Assembly (NCBI GenBank): GCA_903959665.1
Contig: CAJBXY010000121.1
Coordinates: forward strand, 1-7,292
Direction: 5' to 3'
DNA length: 7,292 nucleotides
Source of the DNA: an uncultured Solirubrobacterales bacterium
GTDB lineage: Bacteria; Actinomycetota; Thermoleophilia; Solirubrobacterales; Solirubrobacteraceae
The notes under the pieces: generated by a model
Seen by the model: only the letters and a program-made list of their open reading frames with translations
Told to the model about the DNA's origin: nothing
Databases searched by the model: none
Shown: positions 7,158 through 7,292 of the stretch, piece after piece
Position numbering within the stretch: the stretch's first letter is position 1
How the letters are laid out: every line of letters begins with the position of its first letter
Translations under genes and position numbers: made by a program

Positions 7158-7292
7158 ATGACGATGATCAAACGCCCAGGGCCTCAGGGCCTCTACAACC
7201 CCGCCAATGAGCACGATGCCTGTGGCGTGGCGATGGTCGCCAAGCTCGACAACATTCCGTCGCACAGGGTGATTGAGCAGGCGCTCGAGGCG
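7158..7292 (+). CDS. gltB: Glutamate synthase (GOGAT) large subunit, N-terminal fragment, 3'-truncated by the window edge
   Basis: Forty-five codons are visible of a gene that continues past the window. Glutamate synthase transfers the amide nitrogen of glutamine to 2-oxoglutarate to make glutamate in the cytoplasm, the second half of the GS-GOGAT ammonia assimilation route. 'GLYNPANEHDACGVAMVAKL' (residues 11-30) is the signature start of the class II glutamine amidotransferase domain. C22 should become the N-terminal nucleophile after removal of a short propeptide. 'SHRVIEQALEA' (35-45) continues the family pattern. The start is uncertain: ATGs at 7158 and 7164 give the shortest leaders, and ATGs at 7128 and 7101 are also in frame with no stop between. 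I chose 7158 because the residues encoded further upstream (Cys/Arg/Trp-rich) do not look like protein; no strong Shine-Dalgarno sequence settles it. The hairpin and candidate -10 upstream suggest its own transcription unit. Confidence 0.85.
   Translation, partial: MTMIKRPGPQGLYNPANEHDACGVAMVAKLDNIPSHRVIEQALEA

Overview
The window is high-GC DNA (roughly mid-60s percent by eye) that is almost entirely coding, all on the + strand. The genes are compact, with GTG starts and a 4-base gene overlap. The base composition and the look of the proteins suggest a high-GC actinobacterium. A deep-branching lineage such as Thermoleophilia/Solirubrobacterales is my best guess, but it is an inference from protein flavour and not something the sequence proves.

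Layout. (1) 1-661: the 3' end of a type IA DNA topoisomerase, best read as topoisomerase III, with a four-cysteine zinc finger and an Ala/Asp/Glu-rich tail. (2) 662-713: a 52-base gap with a small hairpin and T-run. (3) 714-3719: an AddB-type subunit (1001 aa) with a decayed N-terminal P-loop, an inactive-looking helicase core and a C-terminal PD-(D/E)XK nuclease framed by four cysteines. (4) 3716-7042: an AddA-type UvrD-family helicase-nuclease (1108 aa) with all classical SF1A motifs and a C-terminal nuclease, also framed by four cysteines. Its GTG start overlaps the addB stop codon (GTGA) and has a strong Shine-Dalgarno sequence. (5) 7043-7157: a 115-base intergenic region with a GC-rich hairpin and a possible -10 element. 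(6) 7158-7292: the 5' end of a glutamate synthase large subunit (gltB), cut by the window edge.

How the genes work together. AddB and AddA should form the heterodimeric helicase-nuclease that resects double-strand breaks before RecA loading. AddA is the ATP-driven motor plus one nuclease. AddB supplies the second nuclease and, by analogy with Bacillus AddAB, a scanning site for a Chi-like signal. The upstream topoisomerase III lies on the same strand and could contribute to resolving recombination or replication intermediates. gltB is a metabolic neighbour with no obvious link and probably belongs to a separate transcription unit.

I found no mobile element, CRISPR array, RNA gene or phage signature. 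The most interesting point is that both Add subunits, not only AddB, carry the cysteine pattern of an iron-sulfur 'staple' around the nuclease domain. I do not see a clearly undescribed system here.
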